DNA of 32,983 nucleotides from Chara braunii (taxonomy: Eukaryota > Streptophyta > Charophyceae > Charales > Characeae), in NCBI GenBank assembly GCA_003427395.1, contig BFEA01000163.1, positions 1,416,459 through 1,449,441 on the forward strand, in the 5' to 3' direction. The position numbers were made by a program, and so were the translations under genes. This document shows, piece by piece, positions 32,001 through 32,983 of this stretch. The notes beneath the pieces are model-generated. The model saw nothing but the letters and a program-made list of their open reading frames with translations, ran no database searches and was not told the DNA's origin. Position 1 is the stretch's first letter. Every line of letters starts with the position of its first letter.

Positions 32001-32130
32001 GTAAAAGAGATGGGATCCCAGTTCCATTATGACCTGTCGCATATCAGTGCCAATCGGATCGTGCAAGGCAGTTTGGTCGACATCCGAGACCTTGTGGATA
32101 TTATCATTGGCTGTTTCCCACTGTCTTCAG
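32001..32130 (+). CDS. CEP95-like protein (DUF5745), internal exon B
   Basis: A 130-nt exon after a good acceptor (TTTCTTTACAG) and before CAG|GTGCTG at 32131. Starting at 32001 in phase 0 it reads VKEMGSQFHYDLSHISANRI then VQGSLVDIRDLVDIIIGCF and PLSS with no stop. The DLSHI...IVxGxxxxIxDLxDIxxG pattern matches the second half of the CEP95 N-terminal domain, whose human form has a SLSHIT...IVKGD...IKNLLEIFDGL arrangement. It follows directly from the EDREQNCDIV end of exon A, as the family requires. The exon ends in phase 1. Downstream exons are not visible before 32983. Human CEP95 is much longer than this domain, with a coiled-coil C-terminus expected beyond the window. Confidence 0.68.
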
Positions 32131-32269
32131 GTGCTGCAACCCCACATCTGCCGAGGTGGGTGACTGCAACCCGTAACTTTTGACGGCCGCTTTTCCTTAA
32201 CTTGGTCTTTCTTTCTTTTCTGCTTTTTAAATTTTAACCTCATTGTACGTACTACGTACCATTTGATAC

Positions 32270-32352
32270 CATGAGGATTCGAAGTCATGATCTGTTCATT
32301 AACAGTTACACTTGTAGTGCACTGTGCAGTGTGTACGTTCAGCCACATGGGC
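32270..32352 (-). repeat. tRNA-like SINE remnant beside an A run
   Basis: On the minus strand an A run (plus-strand T run, about 32353-32370) is followed by GCCCATGTGGCTGAACG, with an A-box-like TGGCTGAACG. CTGTTAATGAACAG follows, then a good B box, GACTTCGAATCCTCAT. CCATG and CATGG can pair as an acceptor remnant. The A run probably ends a different upstream element. It lies in the intron after exon B. Confidence 0.5.
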
Positions 32353-32383
32353 TTTTTTTTTTTTTTTTTAAACAGACGACTCT

Positions 32384-32860
32384 GATCTATTCGTGGGGAG
32401 CCGTACGTGCTGGGAATCGGGCCCAGCGTCCCATATGAAATATAGAACAAGCTTGGAACATTTGGAAAACCTTCCCCTGCCACATGGTCTTAACTTTTTT
32501 TTTTTTTTTAATTCCATGACCTGCCGATGGAAGGAGACCAGAGTGTTCTGGATCCATCCGGAACAGATTGGTGCCAGAACCAAGAGAGTCCTACTGTTTT
32601 CTACATTTTATTTTCGTTTTGTAAAATAAAAAAAAAGGATTCAGAAGTTCCAAAATGAGGACTTTGCTCAGAGTATTCGGAATCACAAAGCCTTAGCAGC
32701 ATCAAAACGTTTTTTGTTTTTTTTGAAAACCAGTTCAGTGTACTAGAGGGATTGATACTAGCAGCACCCCCTAGTATGCCTACCGCTGGTTGCTCCAGTC
32801 TATTGGTGGGGAGCAACACATGCTGGAAACCATGTCCAGCATCCCATAGATCCTCAAGCA
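32384..32860. repeat. Dispersed repeat pair containing a small hairpin
   Basis: The segment ATCTATTCGTGGGGAGC...TGCTGGGAATCGGGCCCAGC then GTCCCATA near 32386-32435 is matched at about 32797-32850 by GTCTATTGGTGGGGAGC...ATGCTGGAAACCATGTCCAG then CATCCCATAG. Both contain a TGCTGG/CCAGC(A) foldback. Each copy is next to T- or A-rich runs (32495-32509, 32625-32637, 32710-32724), as in short retroposons. No exon was recognised in 32131-32983. Confidence 0.6.
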
Positions 32861-32983
32861 ACAGTACATCAAAGAATAAATCTGAGCACTGGGGCCATTA
32901 CCTGGCTTCGGCTGATTGGGACCAATAAGAATCCTGGTGCCTCTTCAGTATCTTCACCCCTCTCAGGGCGCCTGGCCGGGGCT

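Overview
This is eukaryotic, repeat-dominated DNA, most likely from a streptophyte (green-plant lineage) that keeps flagellated cells, such as a charophyte alga or a seed-free plant. Three things point that way. The two U6 snRNA-derived sequences have a plant-type U6 body. The reverse-transcriptase remnants are L1-like, as in plants. At the right edge there are two exons of what looks like a CEP95-like (DUF5745) centrosomal/basal-body gene. The assignment is inference; nothing in the window names a species. No bacterial-style gene, operon or CRISPR array is present.

Layout. 1-2060: hairpin-rich non-coding DNA with unresolved N bases, a GAT microsatellite, an A/G tract and a degenerate LINE 3' region. 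2060-4322 and 8615-8930 are two parts of one minus-strand L1-like LINE ORF2. They were split by a TGTCG...CGACA-ended LTR-like element (4323-8224) and, next to it, by a small foldback element (8239-8606). Removing both insertions restores a continuous LINE reading frame. 9300-10426: unrecognised, decayed minus-strand coding sequence. 10427-~16350: second, plus-oriented copy of the LTR-like family, interrupted by a second foldback element (14956-15738) with an 11-bp target duplication. ~16350-18350: compound microsatellite and dispersed repeats. ~18350-24557: third copy of the LTR-like family, inverted. 24570-26430: dispersed repeats, a U6 fragment, a tRNA-like B box and long CA and GA tracts. 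26766-29851: a decayed minus-strand ORF resembling a retroelement ORF1. 29850-32983: the host gene, with exons at 30494-30602 and 32001-32130 joined in phase across a 1.4-kb intron. A U6 retrocopy with perfect 16-bp target duplications lies upstream, and tRNA-like SINE remnants and tandem duplications fill the introns.

The most interesting signal is in the LTR-like family. Copies 2 and 3 carry an array of hairpins in which a 19-nt loop is conserved (CATTCATCTTAGAAACAAA or close) while the flanking stems differ from unit to unit yet remain complementary. A different array of perfect short hairpins with unrelated stems fills 7314-7950 of copy 1. One homologous hairpin shows a compensatory base change between copies 2 and 3. 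This suggests that structure, not sequence, is maintained in a long non-coding retroelement region.
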